From: Bacteriovorax sp. BAL6_X
Lineage (GTDB): Bacteria; Bdellovibrionota; Bacteriovoracia; Bacteriovoracales; Bacteriovoracaceae
Assembly: GCF_000443995.1 (NCBI RefSeq)
Contig: NZ_AUMC01000009.1
Span: 297,505 to 361,504 of the forward strand
Length of the DNA: 64,000 bases
Direction: 5' to 3'
This document shows positions 51,247-61,003 of the stretch, one piece after another. Under the pieces are notes generated by a model. That model made no database searches, was not told the origin of the DNA, and worked only from the letters and a program-made list of their open reading frames with translations. A program made the position numbers and the translations under genes. Numbering within the stretch: the first letter of the stretch is position 1; every line of letters begins with the position of its first letter.

Positions 51247-52316
51247 TATTTGTGCCCTCCGGTAACAAATGGTTTTGTATGATAGTTTGAATCTATTACA
51301 TTCTTTCGAATTTGTATTCTAAATTTCTTATTTTCAGGAAATAAATCACGCTTCACTAGTCCTAGGCAAATTCCTTGTGAGTTAGTCACAGACATTGTTC
51401 CACTAGTTACAATACCAATGACTTGATCTTGGTCATTTAGGATCTCATAACCTTCTCTAGGGATCCCCTTGTCAATAGAGAGCTTAACGAGTCTGTGGGT
51501 TGGTGTTATTTCCTGTAGAGCATTCTTACCAATGAAGTTTTCTTTGTTTAGCTTTACTGTCCATTTAAGGGCCGAGTCTAGTGGAGTTAACTCATCATTT
51601 AATTCGTGGCCGTATAAAGGGTAACAAACTTCTAGCCTTAGAACATCACGTGAAGCAAGACCACATGGAGTTACTTCTGCACTAAGAAGTTCTGACCAAA
51701 GTTTTTGGATTGTTTCATGTGAACCAAATACTTCAAATCCATCTTCACCAGTATAGCCTGTTCTTGCCGTAATTACGTGTGCACCCTTCCACGTACTTTC
51801 GTATGCTGAGTAATAAGCAGCGCTTGTTACAGAGTCAAAGCCAAGTTTAGATAAAACTTCTTCAGTCTTAGGGCCTTGAATAGCAAGTAAAGAATAGTCT
51901 TCTGATTGGTTAGTTAGTTCAATATTGAAACCTTCCGTTTTTGAAGAAATCCAATTCCAATCTTTATTGATATTAGCAGCATTTACACAGATCAATACCT
52001 TTTGATCTTCTAATTTATATGCAATTAGATCATCAATGACAGTTCCATCTTCACGACAAAGTGGCGAGTAAACAGCTTTGCCTGTTTCAGCATTCGTAAA
52101 GTCGTTAGTAATAATATAATCAACGAATCTTATAGCATCTGGACCTGTTACGAAGAATTCACCCATATGAGAAACATCGAAAACACCGATGTTATTTCTT
52201 ACGGCTTCAACTTCAGCTTTTACGCCAGCATACTGAATCGGCATTTCATAACCTGCAAAGTCTGCCATTTTTGCCTTAAGGTCGCGATGCGCCTGTGTAA
52301 GTGATGTTTGTTTCAT
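51246..52316 (-). CDS. gcvT: glycine cleavage T protein (aminomethyltransferase)
   Basis: 356 residues; AAGGA upstream of ATG. MKQTSLTQAHRDLKAKMADF and AGYEMPIQYAGVKAEVEAVR are the GcvT start, with DVSHMGEFFVTGPDA and TGYTGEDGFEVF folate-binding segments and CGLASRDVLRLEVCYPLYGH. It releases ammonia and methylene-THF from the H protein. Preceded by folD (15 bases), which uses the methylene-THF. Confidence 0.97.
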   Translation of the reverse strand: MKQTSLTQAHRDLKAKMADFAGYEMPIQYAGVKAEVEAVRNNIGVFDVSHMGEFFVTGPDAIRFVDYIITNDFTNAETGKAVYSPLCREDGTVIDDLIAYKLEDQKVLICVNAANINKDWNWISSKTEGFNIELTNQSEDYSLLAIQGPKTEEVLSKLGFDSVTSAAYYSAYESTWKGAHVITARTGYTGEDGFEVFGSHETIQKLWSELLSAEVTPCGLASRDVLRLEVCYPLYGHELNDELTPLDSALKWTVKLNKENFIGKNALQEITPTHRLVKLSIDKGIPREGYEILNDQDQVIGIVTSGTMSVTNSQGICLGLVKRDLFPENKKFRIQIRKNVIDSNYHTKPFVTGGHK

Positions 52317-52331
52317 AAATATCCTTAGGTT

Positions 52332-53195
52332 TTACTTTTTAGCGGCGCTAATTAAATTCTGTGAGACACTGAAAATAGTCATAGGACCAATTCCTTTGGG
52401 AACCGGAGTAATGGCCGCTAATTGATCTTTAATATTTTCAAAATCACAATCACCGCAGAGCTTGCCTTCATTGCTTCGATTGATTCCAACGTCAAAGACA
52501 ACTTGAGATTGATCGTTTCTAAAATATTCTTTTGTAAAGAGCTTTGGTGAACCAATTGCTGCTACAATAATATCCGCAGATTTAGTTAACTCTTTTAAAT
52601 TTTGTGTTTTTGAGTGAGCAAGTGTAACTGTCGCATTCAAATTTGTTAGAAGTAATGAGAGAGGTTTACCTACAATTAAACTTCTCCCAACAATAACAAC
52701 ACTTTTTCCCGAAAAATCTACTCCGTAATACTTGGCCATTGTTACAATGCCTTTTGGTGTACACGGAATCATTGATGTTTCACCAAGTTGGCCACGATAA
52801 AGCTTGGCAACATTTTCATAGTGAAAACCATCGACATCTTTATGGGGAACAACAAGGTCTGTTGTATCAATTTGTGAAAGAGATTTTGGAAGTGGTAGTT
52901 GAATAAGAATACCGTGAACAAGTGGATCTTCGTTAAATTGATTAACAATTTTTAGAAACTCTTGCTCACTAATTGTTTTATCTAAATTAACAATTTCACA
53001 GCTTGCACCAATTTTTTCTGCAAATTTCTTTTTACTATTTGTATAAATAACACTTGCTGGATTATCTCCAACGAGAATTACTTTTAAACTAGGAACCACA
53101 CCTTGTTCTTTCAGGGTGATACACTCTTGTTTAAGGAGTTCAACTTGTCTTTCTATGACTGGTTGCGCATATAGTAATTTTGTCTCATTTTGCAT
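52332..53195 (-). CDS. folD: methylenetetrahydrofolate dehydrogenase/cyclohydrolase
   Basis: 287 residues from ATG 53195; a GTG at 53201 is an alternative. VILVGDNPASVIYTNSKKKF and PLVHGILIQLPLPKSL are the FolD substrate signatures; VVIVGRSLIVGKPLSLLL is the NADP-binding segment and PVPKGIGPMTIFSVSQNL is the C-terminal motif. It interconverts methylene-, methenyl- and formyl-THF. First gene of the one-carbon operon with gcvT-gcvH. No glycine riboswitch was seen in the short upstream gap. Confidence 0.96.
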   Translation of the reverse strand: MQNETKLLYAQPVIERQVELLKQECITLKEQGVVPSLKVILVGDNPASVIYTNSKKKFAEKIGASCEIVNLDKTISEQEFLKIVNQFNEDPLVHGILIQLPLPKSLSQIDTTDLVVPHKDVDGFHYENVAKLYRGQLGETSMIPCTPKGIVTMAKYYGVDFSGKSVVIVGRSLIVGKPLSLLLTNLNATVTLAHSKTQNLKELTKSADIIVAAIGSPKLFTKEYFRNDQSQVVFDVGINRSNEGKLCGDCDFENIKDQLAAITPVPKGIGPMTIFSVSQNLISAAKK

Positions 53196-53258
53196 TAACA
53201 CATATTATCTTTATAGCTTGGTATTGGCAATTTCAGAATTAAGTCGTATTCAATTGAT

Positions 53259-53432
53259 ATGTTTTTTTGGTTAGGATTAGCACTACAATTAATCGGTTTC
53301 GCATCAGTTGGGCTTTGTCTTTTTGTTGGTTTACAAAAAGGTGACTATGAAATGCTCGAGCTCTATCAATTTATTGGTGGATCAGCAGTTTTTTATATCG
53401 GCCATATGATAAAAGGCGTAGATCGCTCGTAA
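53259..53432 (+). CDS. small membrane protein (57 aa) upstream of ruvC
   Basis: An open frame from ATG 53259 to TAA 53430-53432 encodes 57 residues. It begins MFFWLGLALQLIGFASVGLC with one strong TM helix, and a second hydrophobic stretch (LYQFIGGSAVFYIGHMI) follows a short charged loop. It ends 28 bases before ruvC. Two TM helices and compact spacing suggest a real gene, but I cannot identify a family and the ribosome-binding site is weak. Confidence 0.5.
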   Translation: MFFWLGLALQLIGFASVGLCLFVGLQKGDYEMLELYQFIGGSAVFYIGHMIKGVDRS

Positions 53433-53460
53433 ATTCGAATTTTTCGTTTATACTAAAACT

Positions 53461-54006
53461 ATGTATATTCTAGGAATTGACCCCGGATCTCGTACTACTG
53501 GTTGGGCCGTTATCGAAGTGGAAGGTCGAAAATTTAAGTATGTCGACTCAGGTGTTTTAAAATTTGATAAGATACCAGAGTTTCTCGATCGTTTAGCGAC
53601 GATTTCTTCTTCAATTAAAGATATTGTCTCAATGTATAGGCCAGATGAAATTTCTGTCGAGGCACTTATTTATGTAAAAAGTATTCCGGCATTATCTAAA
53701 CTTGCGCAAGCAAGAGGGGCCTTAATAGCAGGCTTGTCAGATAAGTATCAAGGAAAGATTACAGAGTATTCACCTAACTTAATAAAATCTAGTGTTACAG
53801 GCCATGGACTAGCTTCAAAAGAAAGTGTTGATCGCTCGCTTAGTATGATCTTTGGAAAGCTAGATTTTAAATCACATGATGAGTCGGATGCCCTTGCTAT
53901 AGCGCTTTGTCACGCGTTGAATCGTGGACAAAGAGCAAAAATAAAGGGAAAATCGTCACATACTCGTACGAAAGCACGTACATTAAAAGAAGTATTTTCT
54001 AAGTAG
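53461..54006 (+). CDS. ruvC: Holliday junction endonuclease RuvC
   Basis: 181 residues. MYILGIDPGSRTTGWAVIEV carries the first catalytic Asp (Asp7), EISVEALIYVKSIPALSKLAQ the Glu, and KSHDESDALAIALCHAL the C-terminal Asp pair. A basic tail (residues 160-181) is an extension. It cleaves Holliday junctions handled by RuvAB, encoded right after it. Confidence 0.97.
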   Translation: MYILGIDPGSRTTGWAVIEVEGRKFKYVDSGVLKFDKIPEFLDRLATISSSIKDIVSMYRPDEISVEALIYVKSIPALSKLAQARGALIAGLSDKYQGKITEYSPNLIKSSVTGHGLASKESVDRSLSMIFGKLDFKSHDESDALAIALCHALNRGQRAKIKGKSSHTRTKARTLKEVFSK

Positions 54007-54011
54007 GTTTT

Positions 54012-54665
54012 ATGATCGGTCTATTACAAGGCGAAGTTGTTTTCAGTGATGGAAACGAGTTAATTCTATTCTCTCCATCGGGAGTAGGGCACCAAATTTA
54101 TTTTCAACATGTTTTACCTGAAGGCTCTGTTGCAGCAATTTTCATTTCACACATTGTAAAAGAGGCCAGTGAGGAACTTTTCGGATTCCGCTCTCTTCGT
54201 GAGAAGAAAACATTTGAATTACTTTTGAATGTTAAGGGTGTTGGTCCTAAAGGGGCATTTGCTCTTGTGACAAGTATTGGAGTTGATAATATTATTGATG
54301 CTATTACTTTTGATAATAAGAAAACACTTCAGAAAGCTCCTGGAGTAGGGGCCAAGGCCGCTTCACAGATAATTCTAGACCTTAGTGGAAAAGCTCAAAA
54401 AATAAAAATGTATTCAAAAGCTTCAGCTAGTGCAACTCAGCCAACTGGTACTTCAGTTCAAGCACCGCTTAATCTTGAGTTATTTGAAGAGACAGTAACA
54501 GAAGTAGTAAGCCATGACTCTGCTCTTATGAATGACGCAATCATGGCATGTAAGGAACTTGGCTTTACTGAAGATAAAGTTATGCCACTTGCTAAGAGAA
54601 TTTTAGATGAAAATCAAATAACAAGAGCTGAACAACTCGTTCACCTTGTACTAAAAGAGGTGTAA
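54012..54665 (+). CDS. ruvA: Holliday junction DNA helicase subunit RuvA
   Basis: 217 residues. MIGLLQGEVVFSDGNELILF is the OB domain, FELLLNVKGVGPKGAFALVT and TLQKAPGVGAKAASQIILDL are the two HhH motifs, and the C-terminal domain (NDAIMACKELGFTEDKVMPL) contacts RuvB. It binds the four-way junction. Five bases after ruvC and directly abutting ruvB. Confidence 0.97.
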   Translation: MIGLLQGEVVFSDGNELILFSPSGVGHQIYFQHVLPEGSVAAIFISHIVKEASEELFGFRSLREKKTFELLLNVKGVGPKGAFALVTSIGVDNIIDAITFDNKKTLQKAPGVGAKAASQIILDLSGKAQKIKMYSKASASATQPTGTSVQAPLNLELFEETVTEVVSHDSALMNDAIMACKELGFTEDKVMPLAKRILDENQITRAEQLVHLVLKEV

Positions 54666-55658
54666 ATGTCTGACGGTCGCTTTTTTGATCCAACTCTTGA
54701 TGAAGATGAAACTAGAAAAGAAGTTATTCTAAGGCCGAAGGATTTCTCTGAATATATTGGCCAGAAAAAAATAGTTCAAAATATTGATGTTATGGTGACA
54801 TCAGCAGTAAAGAGAAAGCAGTCAATGGATCATGCTCTTTTATCTGGACCTCCTGGGCTAGGAAAGACATCTCTTGCTATGATTATTGCCAATGCTCTTG
54901 GGAGCCAGCTTCATGTCATTTCAGGGCCGGCCATTGAGAAAAAGGGTGACCTTGCTGCTATTCTAACTAATTTAGAACCAAGAGACGTTCTCTTTATTGA
55001 TGAAATTCACCGTATGCATATTTCTGTTGAAGAGATTCTCTACTCGGCGATGGAAGATTACCGTTTAGATATTGTTATTGGTGATGGAGCAGCAGCAAGA
55101 ACAATGCAAATCGAAATTGCGCCCTTTACTTTAATTGGCGCCACAACACGCTCGGGACTTTTGTCTAATCCTCTGCGTGATCGCTTTATGGCCCATTTTC
55201 ATTTCGACTTCTATAAGGCCGATGAACTTGCAATTATTATTTCAAATAATGCCAAGAAGCTTGGAATTCAAATCGATGCAGATGCGGAATTACTAATGGC
55301 AAGATGTTCTCGTGGAACACCGAGAATCGCCAATCGTGTTCTTCGCCGTGTTCGTGACTTCGCCATTGTACGTGATTCTTCTCACGTAAATATAAATGAT
55401 GTAAAAAAATCACTAGAAATGATGGAAATTGATGAACATGGCCTTGATCGAATGGATAGACGAATTCTATCTGTTATTCAAGAGTATTATGGTGGGGGAC
55501 CTGTTGGAATTGAAGCGCTTTGTGCAACTCTTGCTGAAGATCGCTCCACGATTGAAGATGTTTATGAGCCATTTCTTTTAAAAGAAGGTTTTTTAATACG
55601 TACGCCAAGAGGCCGCGAGATCTCACAAATTGCAAAAGAGTTGATTGATGAAAAATAA
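54666..55658 (+). CDS. ruvB: Holliday junction branch migration ATPase RuvB
   Basis: 330 residues. LRPKDFSEYIGQKKIVQNI, Walker A GPPGLGKTSLA, Walker B VLFIDEIHRMHISVEEILYS, sensor 1 GATTRSGLLSNPLRDRF and a C-terminal winged helix (LSVIQEYYGGGPVGIEAL). It is the AAA+ motor for branch migration. GAGGTGTAA precedes the ATG. The next gene starts inside its last codons. Confidence 0.97.
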   Translation: MSDGRFFDPTLDEDETRKEVILRPKDFSEYIGQKKIVQNIDVMVTSAVKRKQSMDHALLSGPPGLGKTSLAMIIANALGSQLHVISGPAIEKKGDLAAILTNLEPRDVLFIDEIHRMHISVEEILYSAMEDYRLDIVIGDGAAARTMQIEIAPFTLIGATTRSGLLSNPLRDRFMAHFHFDFYKADELAIIISNNAKKLGIQIDADAELLMARCSRGTPRIANRVLRRVRDFAIVRDSSHVNINDVKKSLEMMEIDEHGLDRMDRRILSVIQEYYGGGPVGIEALCATLAEDRSTIEDVYEPFLLKEGFLIRTPRGREISQIAKELIDEK

Positions 55659-56397
55659 GTTTTTACTTTTATGTTTATGTCTAATTACGTTTAACATTCA
55701 GGCCACTTACGATTTATCAGCAACTGCTGGTTACCGTTCTTATATTCTCGGAGCCGCTGCTCGAGTGGACGCAGGAATAAGCCAAGAAATGTGGCGCTAT
55801 AATGATCAGATTTATGGATTTATTCGTGAGTCGGCTTATTTTAACACTAGTGGAACAATTAATTCTGTCGGTGGACGTATTGATTTCTTTCCAATTTCAA
55901 TTCTAGGATTCACTGCTGGAACTGAACAAGTTTGGCGTTCATCAAAAGAGCTTTCGACTTTTGATTGTGAAACTCAAGTCTGTGATGCTGATGGAACGCG
56001 TTCATACTTAAGAGTTGAAAATGTCTTAGCTTATAAGAAGTTAGTTACAATCAATGACTTTCAAAGAGAGTTCTTCAAGTACAGTGGTTATTCTGGAATT
56101 GTTGTTAACGCGCTTCATTCCATGGAGATTTACACGGATGACATTGTTAATGTCATGAGAAATATAATTGCTTATCAATACAGTAATACATATACGTTTG
56201 GTGTGTTACATTTTCGTTCATGGTCGGAAAAAAGTAAGCAGGATACAGCTTTTGTTGGATTCCTAAATCAATTTAAAAGAGATAAGTGGACATACGATAC
56301 CATTTTAGGAATCAATCACGATCGTGATAACCATGATCACTTTAGTGTACTTCTACAAGTTAAATACGATTACAAAAAAGGTCTAAGGTTATTTTAA
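55648..56397 (+). CDS. exported hypothetical protein
   Basis: 249 residues from ATG 55648, inside the last codons of ruvB (11-base overlap). Signal peptide MKNKFLLLCLCLITFNIQAT. The mature part is rich in beta strands and aromatic residues (AGYRSYILGAAARVDAGISQ, FGVLHFRSWSEKSKQDTAFV, HFSVLLQVKYDYKKGLRLF), suggesting an outer-membrane barrel; the last residue is Phe. No family known. The next gene starts with a 1-base overlap. Confidence 0.65.
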   Translation: MKNKFLLLCLCLITFNIQATYDLSATAGYRSYILGAAARVDAGISQEMWRYNDQIYGFIRESAYFNTSGTINSVGGRIDFFPISILGFTAGTEQVWRSSKELSTFDCETQVCDADGTRSYLRVENVLAYKKLVTINDFQREFFKYSGYSGIVVNALHSMEIYTDDIVNVMRNIIAYQYSNTYTFGVLHFRSWSEKSKQDTAFVGFLNQFKRDKWTYDTILGINHDRDNHDHFSVLLQVKYDYKKGLRLF

Positions 56398-57620
56398 TGA
56401 AAAAATTATTATTACTTATACTAGCAATGCTAATGTCATCATGCTCACTTCTATACGGAAAGCTTGGTGGTGACTTCGACTACGAACCAAATGAATATGA
56501 TAAATTACCTAAGCATGTGAAAGACTTTGTTAAAAAGTCTTATGACGGAATTGATCTTAAAAAATTAAAAGATACACACCTGCATATAGTAGGACTTGGT
56601 AATAGTGGTAGTGGTATTTGGGTAAATCCTGAAATGCAAGATTGGTATAACCACTTATCAAAATATAATCGTTTCAATGTTTATATTACTGCTTCAGGTG
56701 TTGATGATGAATCTCTTGCTGATGAACAGTATGTTTCTCGTCTTGTTGATCTTATGACGTATCAGCCACACTTTATCCAAGCTTACGCTCTAGCATTTGA
56801 TTACCACTATAAATTAAATGGTAGTAAGGATTTAAAGCACTCAGAGTTTTATGTACCAAATGACTATGTATGGAATTTGTCACAAAAATATCCAGTAAAC
56901 TTTAAGATGGTTGCCTCTGTTCACCCTTATCGTAAAGATGCAATTCAAGAGTTGGAGAAATGGGCGGCTCGTGGTGTGAAATTTGTTAAGTGGCTTCCAA
57001 ATGCAATGGGGATCGACCCTGCAAATGAAAAGGTTATCCCTTTTTATAAAACTCTTAAAAAATATAATATGACACTTATTACTCACGCGGGTGAGGAAAA
57101 AGCCGTGGAAGGGGACAAGTTTCAAGAGCTAGGAAATCCTCTTCGTCTTCGACACGCTCTAGATCTTGGTGTTGATGTAATTATCTCCCATGCGGCTTCA
57201 CGTGGTAAATGTGAAGACTTAGATAACAATGGAGTTCAGGCAGAGTGTTCTGATCTTTTCTGGAGATTATTTAAAGAAAAGAAATATGAAAAGAACCTCT
57301 TTACTGATCTTTCGGCCCTGATTATTTATGAAAGACTAAGCGAGCCTCTAATTGAGATGATTGAAAATAAGCAGTTTCACCATCGCGTAATGTATGGATC
57401 AGACTATCCATTACCTGCTATCAACTGGATCTATAGAACGACAGATTTAGTGGAGAAAGGATTTATCACAGAAGAGGAAAGAGAGATCTTAAATGAGATC
57501 TACTCAATCAATCCGCTATTATTTCACTTTGTAGCACTAAGAACAGTAAAGCATCCAAAGACTGGTGAGAAGCTCACTAACGAGGCCTTTGAGATGCCAA
57601 CTCGTCTTTTGAAAAAGTAA
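56397..57620 (+). CDS. lipoprotein of the metal-dependent amidohydrolase family
   Basis: 407 residues. Lipobox Cys in MKKLLLLILAMLMSSC. TIM-barrel hydrolase motifs: DTHLHIVGLGNSGSG (HxH metal site), FKMVASVHPYRKDAIQELEK, ITHAGEEKAVEGDKFQELGN, IISHAASRGKCEDLDNNG and VMYGSDYPLPAINW with the conserved Asp. It is probably an envelope-attached hydrolase; substrate unknown. It ends 5 bases before a convergent thioesterase-fold gene. Confidence 0.8.
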   Translation: MKKLLLLILAMLMSSCSLLYGKLGGDFDYEPNEYDKLPKHVKDFVKKSYDGIDLKKLKDTHLHIVGLGNSGSGIWVNPEMQDWYNHLSKYNRFNVYITASGVDDESLADEQYVSRLVDLMTYQPHFIQAYALAFDYHYKLNGSKDLKHSEFYVPNDYVWNLSQKYPVNFKMVASVHPYRKDAIQELEKWAARGVKFVKWLPNAMGIDPANEKVIPFYKTLKKYNMTLITHAGEEKAVEGDKFQELGNPLRLRHALDLGVDVIISHAASRGKCEDLDNNGVQAECSDLFWRLFKEKKYEKNLFTDLSALIIYERLSEPLIEMIENKQFHHRVMYGSDYPLPAINWIYRTTDLVEKGFITEEEREILNEIYSINPLLFHFVALRTVKHPKTGEKLTNEAFEMPTRLLKK

Positions 57621-57624
57621 AAAA

Positions 57625-58047
57625 CTATTTTCTAATAATTGCCATCGTCAGGCGAGAGATACAAACTAATTTATCTCTCTCGTCTGTGATGCGGATATCC
57701 CAAATGTGTGTCGATTTACCTATGTGCACTGACGTGGCCTTTGCTTTTACAATTCCAGACTGAACTGGACGAACATGATTAGCATTTATCTCTAAGCCAA
57801 CTGCATAGTACTTAGAAGAATCCAAAATAATATTTGAAGCGATTGAGCCAACTGATTCTGCAAGAACACAACTAGCACCTCCATGAAGGACACCAAAGGG
57901 TTGTCTCGTTCGTTCATCTACTGGCATAGTCGCTACTAGATAATTATCTTCAGCTTCTGTTATAGTAATTGCTAAGTGTTCAACACAGCAGCCTGCGTTT
58001 AGTCTATTAACTTCTTTTAAATCAAGATTATTAAATAAATTTTCCAT
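57625..58047 (-). CDS. hotdog-fold acyl-CoA thioesterase (PaaI/MenI type)
   Basis: 140 residues. RQPFGVLHGGASCVLAESVG is the hotdog-fold signature with the substrate-binding HGG, then NANHVRPVQSGIVKAKATSV and THIWDIRITDERDKLVCISR. The family includes 1,4-dihydroxy-2-naphthoyl-CoA thioesterase (MenI) and phenylacetyl-CoA thioesterases; the true acyl group cannot be told here. Convergent with the amidohydrolase gene. Confidence 0.85.
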   Translation of the reverse strand: MENLFNNLDLKEVNRLNAGCCVEHLAITITEAEDNYLVATMPVDERTRQPFGVLHGGASCVLAESVGSIASNIILDSSKYYAVGLEINANHVRPVQSGIVKAKATSVHIGKSTHIWDIRITDERDKLVCISRLTMAIIRK

Positions 58048-58272
58048 CAGTGAACCTTCTTTAACCCATTCATGTAATTAAATTAACGTTTTGTTAACAT
58101 CTGCATTTATTTTATGGTTATTGTTAAAAGAGTGGAAGGGTTGGGTAATTTTTGTTACAAAAGCCTCTAGGACAGGAAATTCAGTAATATTTTGCTCATC
58201 TATGACGATACTTGCTATATATTGCTGCTCAGTTTAAAATTACACAAAGTACTTAAAATTAGGTGATTTTTA

Positions 58273-59190
58273 ATGTTAAACCAAAGAACTATAGCTAAAA
58301 AAGTGATGATTACGGGAATTGGAATCCATTCTGGAAAGAAGGTTACAATGACTCTACATCCTTCCGAAGCGGACTCTGGTATTCAGTTTAAAAGAACTGA
58401 CATTAAAGATTCACAGATTCTCAAGGCCACTGCGGACACAGTTGGTGCGACTGAGAATAATACTGCTATTGGTTCAGGACCTGGTGCTGTACACACAGTC
58501 GAGCATCTTTTATCTGTTTTATATGGATTTGGGATCAATAATTGCTACATCGAAATTGATGGGCCAGAAGTTCCAATTATGGACGGTTCAGGTGCATCTT
58601 TCCTATACGTTATTAAAGAGACTGGGATTCAACAACTTCATAAAACAAAGAAGTTTTTAGTAGTTACTAAAGCTGTAGAAGTTAAAGTTGGCGAAAAGTG
58701 GGCAAGAATCGAACCTTGTGAAAAGCTAGTGATTGACTCAACTATCGTTTTTAAACATCCAATTATCAAAACTCAACGTAAGATATTTGAATTTACGTGT
58801 GAAAATTACATCGCAGAAATTGGCCGTGCTCGTACATTTGGCCTTTTGAGAGATGTTGATATGCTAAAGAGAAAAGGTCTAATTAAGGGCGGATCTCTTG
58901 ATAATGCAATTGTTCTAGATGATTTTAAAGTAATGAATCCTGATGGATTACGTTTTGATGATGAGTTCGTAAGACATAAGATTCTTGATACAGTTGGTGA
59001 TATTAGCCTTCTTGGTTATGAAATCGCTGGAAAAATCACTACTTACATGTCTGGACACCACGTTCACAACGTTCTTTGTCGCAAGCTTTTAGAGACGCCA
59101 GATGCGTATGAAATTGTATCAGCGACTTCACTTGAGAAAGAAGCGGTACAGGCATTTGATCTGCCCATGGCCCTTGCGCCGTCATTTTAA
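58273..59190 (+). CDS. lpxC: UDP-3-O-acyl-N-acetylglucosamine deacetylase
   Basis: 305 residues with AGGTGA upstream of ATG. MLNQRTIAKKVMITGIGIHS, AVHTVEHLLSVLYGFGINN (zinc His), MDGSGASFLYVI, EFVRHKILDTVGDISLLG (zinc His/Asp) and MSGHHVHNVL (catalytic His). It carries out the first committed step of lipid A synthesis. The 225-bp upstream gap holds AT-rich sequence with no strongly matching promoter. It ends 94 bases before proS. Confidence 0.97.
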   Translation: MLNQRTIAKKVMITGIGIHSGKKVTMTLHPSEADSGIQFKRTDIKDSQILKATADTVGATENNTAIGSGPGAVHTVEHLLSVLYGFGINNCYIEIDGPEVPIMDGSGASFLYVIKETGIQQLHKTKKFLVVTKAVEVKVGEKWARIEPCEKLVIDSTIVFKHPIIKTQRKIFEFTCENYIAEIGRARTFGLLRDVDMLKRKGLIKGGSLDNAIVLDDFKVMNPDGLRFDDEFVRHKILDTVGDISLLGYEIAGKITTYMSGHHVHNVLCRKLLETPDAYEIVSATSLEKEAVQAFDLPMALAPSF

Positions 59191-59284
59191 TCAGTCGATA
59201 TAAAAATATTTAACATTTATTGTGTGAATAACAGCGTGTACAATGATATGGAATTTCACGTCGTTATAAAAGAGAGAGAATACT

Positions 59285-61003
59285 ATGATTCTATCAAAGG
59301 GTTTTTGGCAAACTTATAAAGAAGTGCCAGCAGATGCAACAATTGCATCACACCAGCTAATGATGAGAGCGGGCTTAATTCATAAGTCAGCAGCTGGGTT
59401 ATATAATTATCTGCCAATGGGGTATCGATCGATTCGCAAAGTAGAGCAAATTGTTCGTGAAGAAATGGATAAGGCCGGATGCTATGAAATGCTAATGTCT
59501 GTAGTTACTCCGGGTGAGCTTTGGCAAGAAACTGGCCGTTGGGACAAAATGGGTGGAGAGATGCTTAAGTTTAAAGATAAAGCAGATCGCGACCTATGTA
59601 TCTCGCCGACGAATGAAGAGGCGATCACTGATGTTTTTAGAAAAACAATAAAATCATATAAAGATTTACCTCTTTCTCTTTATCAAATTAATACAAAATT
59701 TCGTGATGAAATTAGACCACGTTTTGGCTTAATGCGCGGACGTGAATTCGTTATGAAAGATGCTTATACTTTCCATGCCTCAAAAGAATGCTTGGATGAA
59801 GTTTATGACAGAATGTATGAAGCCTATGAGAATGTTTTTAATCGTCTAGGGCTTGAATTTTCTGCCGTTGTTGCTGATGGTGGAGCAATGGCCGATGGTG
59901 AAGCTAAAACTCATGAATTTCAAGTAATTGCGGATGCTGGTGAAGATGCTATTATCTATTCGAATGAAGCAGATTATGCAGCTAATATTGAGACTGCAAA
60001 GACATTAAGAAAAGTTGATAGTGCTTCAAAAACAGATGATATGGCCGAAGTAGCAACACCAGGTAAAGCAACTATTAAAGAGGTATGCGAGTTCCTAGGA
60101 AAGAAAGAATATCATTCAATCAAGTCTCTTGTTTATAAAGCAAAAAATGATGAAGATGAGGTTTTTGTTTTAGCTCTTCTTTTAGGTGATGATGAATTAA
60201 ATGAATTAAAGCTTGAAAAAGTTTATCCAGGACGTGACTTAATTGCGGCAACTGATAGTGAATTAAAAACTCTTGGACTTGAAAAAGGTTTCATTGGACC
60301 AGTTGGAATTGATATATTAGAAATCGTATTCGATACACAAATTGATTTAGATGGAGCTTACGTTGTTGGTGCAAATAAAGTCGATATGCACTTAGAGAAC
60401 TTTGTTGCAAATGAACAGCTTAAAGATATTAAAACTGCCGATCTTAGGCTTGCCTGTTCTGGTGATTTTACGTTGGACGGAAAACATCAGGTAGAACTTA
60501 AAAGAGGGATCGAAGTAGGACATATTTTTCAGCTTGGTGACAAGTACACGAAGGGAATGGGTGTGACTATTCTCGATCAAAATGGAAAGGCTACAACACC
60601 TTTAATGGGGTGTTACGGAATTGGTGTCACTCGTTTAGTTGCAGCAGCAATTGAGCAAAACCATGATGAAAACGGAATCATTTGGCCAGCAGCAATCGCA
60701 CCATACAACTTATCATTTGTTGCCATCACTAAGTCTGATGAATACAAAGAAAAAGCTAATGAACTTCATAAGAAGCTTGTAGAAGCTGGTTTAGAAGTTG
60801 TCTATGATGATAGAAAAGCTGGACCGGGCTTCAAATTTAAAGATGCAGATCTTTTAGGACTACCACTTCAAGTTGTGCTTGGTGAAAGAGATCATAAAGA
60901 AGATGGCCTTCTCGAAATTAGAGTAAGACGAACTGGTGAAAAAATTAAAATTTCAGAAGACGAGCTTATCGTTAAAGTTAATGAGCTTTTAAAGGACCTT
61001 TAA
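59285..61003 (+). CDS. proS: prolyl-tRNA synthetase
   Basis: 572 residues, the bacterial (long) type. Class II motifs: RAGLIHKSAAGLYNYLPMGY, FRDEIRPRFGLMRGREFVMK and MGCYGIGVTRLVAAAIEQ, with an inserted editing domain (residues about 225-400, related to YbaK) and C-terminal anticodon-binding domain (VEAGLEVVYDDRKAGPGFKF). It charges tRNA-Pro. Overlaps rlmB by one base (TAATG). Confidence 0.97.
   Translation: MILSKGFWQTYKEVPADATIASHQLMMRAGLIHKSAAGLYNYLPMGYRSIRKVEQIVREEMDKAGCYEMLMSVVTPGELWQETGRWDKMGGEMLKFKDKADRDLCISPTNEEAITDVFRKTIKSYKDLPLSLYQINTKFRDEIRPRFGLMRGREFVMKDAYTFHASKECLDEVYDRMYEAYENVFNRLGLEFSAVVADGGAMADGEAKTHEFQVIADAGEDAIIYSNEADYAANIETAKTLRKVDSASKTDDMAEVATPGKATIKEVCEFLGKKEYHSIKSLVYKAKNDEDEVFVLALLLGDDELNELKLEKVYPGRDLIAATDSELKTLGLEKGFIGPVGIDILEIVFDTQIDLDGAYVVGANKVDMHLENFVANEQLKDIKTADLRLACSGDFTLDGKHQVELKRGIEVGHIFQLGDKYTKGMGVTILDQNGKATTPLMGCYGIGVTRLVAAAIEQNHDENGIIWPAAIAPYNLSFVAITKSDEYKEKANELHKKLVEAGLEVVYDDRKAGPGFKFKDADLLGLPLQVVLGERDHKEDGLLEIRVRRTGEKIKISEDELIVKVNELLKDL

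Noticed and set aside
53196..53258. Glycine riboswitch before folD-gcvT-gcvH
   Set aside because: The gap is only 63 bases and has no recognizable glycine aptamer elements.
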